From positions 1,612,001 to 1,676,000 of the forward strand of contig NZ_SMLM01000001.1 in assembly GCF_004682015.1 (NCBI RefSeq): a stretch of 64,000 nucleotides of DNA, written 5' to 3'. A program made the position numbers and the translations under genes. Source of the stretch: Ramlibacter henchirensis (GTDB lineage Bacteria; Pseudomonadota; Gammaproteobacteria; Burkholderiales; Burkholderiaceae_C). The notes under the pieces are model-generated. The model was not told the origin of the DNA, made no database searches, and saw only the letters and a list, made by a program, of their open reading frames with translations. Shown piece after piece: positions 63,317-64,000 of the stretch (position 1 is its first letter; each line of letters opens with the position of its first letter).

Positions 63317-63975
63317 AGCAGCCGGCCGATCTGGGCCAGCGAATCCACGAAGCCGTCGGCATCCACCGAGCCCACCGGCTCGCCGTGGTTGTACCCGTAG
63401 GTGACCAGTACCACCGGACATCCCGCGGCCCGCGCCGCTGCGGCGTCGTTACTCGAATCACCGACGACCAGCGTGCGAGACGGCGCCGCGCCAAGCGCCT
63501 CGCAGGTGCGAACGAACGGCAGGGGGTCGGGCTTCTTGCGCTCGAACGCATCACCGCCGAACACCGCGTCGAAGGCCTTCGCCAGGCCTTTGCGCTGGAG
63601 CAGGTCCGCGGCGAATCGCGTCGGCTTGTTGGTCACGCAGGCCAGTCGAAGCCCGGAGCGTCTCAGGACCTCGAGGCCTTCTTCGACCCCGGGATACACG
63701 TCCGAATGCCGGCCGTTGATCTCGTCGTAATGCCGCTGGTAGGCGGCCCATGCCGCGTCGTACAGCCGCTGCGGTGCGTCGACCGCGGACAAGGCGGACC
63801 GGATCAGGTGCTCGGAGCCTTTGCCGACCATCGGCTCGATGTCCGCCGCGGTCAGCCGGCGCAGCGACAGCTCGTCGAGCGTGGCATTGAGTGCGACCGT
63901 GAAATCGCCGAGCGTGTCCACCAGCGTGCCATCGAGGTCGACGATGGCCGCCTGCAATCCTGGGGCAAGGGGCAT
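63313..63975 (-). CDS. gph: Phosphoglycolate phosphatase
   Basis: 220-residue HAD phosphatase. Motif I VDLDGTLVDTLGDF, motif II VTNKPTRF, motif III KKPDPLPF, motif IV VVGDSSNDAAAARAAG. Degrades 2-phosphoglycolate from DNA repair or oxygenase side reactions. Found close to trpE in many proteobacteria; here it is separated from trpE by the chalcone-isomerase-like gene on the other strand. Confidence 0.94.
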   Translation of the reverse strand: MPLAPGLQAAIVDLDGTLVDTLGDFTVALNATLDELSLRRLTAADIEPMVGKGSEHLIRSALSAVDAPQRLYDAAWAAYQRHYDEINGRHSDVYPGVEEGLEVLRRSGLRLACVTNKPTRFAADLLQRKGLAKAFDAVFGGDAFERKKPDPLPFVRTCEALGAAPSRTLVVGDSSNDAAAARAAGCPVVLVTYGYNHGEPVGSVDADGFVDSLAQIGRLL

Positions 63976-64000
63976 GGCCCGAGTGTGCCGCAGCGCGCGG

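Overview
The window is chromosomal DNA from a high-GC betaproteobacterium of the order Burkholderiales, most likely family Comamonadaceae (Ramlibacter/Variovorax/Caenimonas-like). The evidence is the gene order tRNA-Tyr/Gly/Thr-tuf-tRNA-Trp-secE-nusG-rplKAJL-rpoBC, the Porin_4-type porins, two Bug-type tricarboxylate solute receptors, a trpE/G/D/C cluster, the rsmB-DUF4390-ntrY-ntrX block and a strongly GC-biased codon use. The genus is inferred, not proven. No rRNA gene, CRISPR array or recognisable insertion sequence is present.

Layout. 1-8250 (minus): a peptide-type ABC importer operon (two ATPases, two permeases, two paralogous family-5 binding proteins) with an M20 amidohydrolase inside it. 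8349-13240: a DUF3047 lipoprotein, a porin, coq7, osmC, a probable small RNA with a pyrimidine-rich anti-Shine-Dalgarno loop, and a second porin whose start codon is missing. 13284-17079: a lone tyrosine recombinase, then ilvA and an overlapping cobS. 17088-26690: a type II secretion locus (gspC divergent from gspG-H-I-J-K-L-M-N-D-E; no gspF). 26708-35554: accessory metabolism, namely two tiny ORFs, a haloacid dehalogenase, two Bug receptors, a D-amino-acid dehydrogenase-like flavoprotein, an EamA exporter, a ThDP enzyme and an MEDS-domain protein. 35679-41330 (minus): tRNA-Phe, a NtrX-like regulator without AAA+ domain, the NtrY kinase, DUF4390, rsmB and a LemA-like protein. 41412-55461 (minus): the transcription/translation supercluster. 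55541-62607 (minus): ung and a trp cluster interrupted by a threonine aldolase, a LysE-type exporter and a GxxExxY nuclease-fold cassette, preceded by a probable Trp leader peptide. 62711-63975: a chalcone-isomerase-like secreted protein and gph.

How it fits together. Most of the window is core genome. The less ordinary signals are (i) the putative sRNA at 11818-11910, with a perfect 9-bp dyad over its promoter and a UCUCCUUU loop, beside porin genes; (ii) a short ORF with a TGG-CCC-TGG Trp codon pair at 62510-62593 followed by two perfect hairpins before trpE, with a -10 box so close that the leader would be translated from a leaderless RNA; (iii) a roughly 467-bp GxxExxY cassette bounded by perfect 11-bp inverted repeats between trpE and trpG, whose reading frame runs into trpG; and (iv) the start-less porin.
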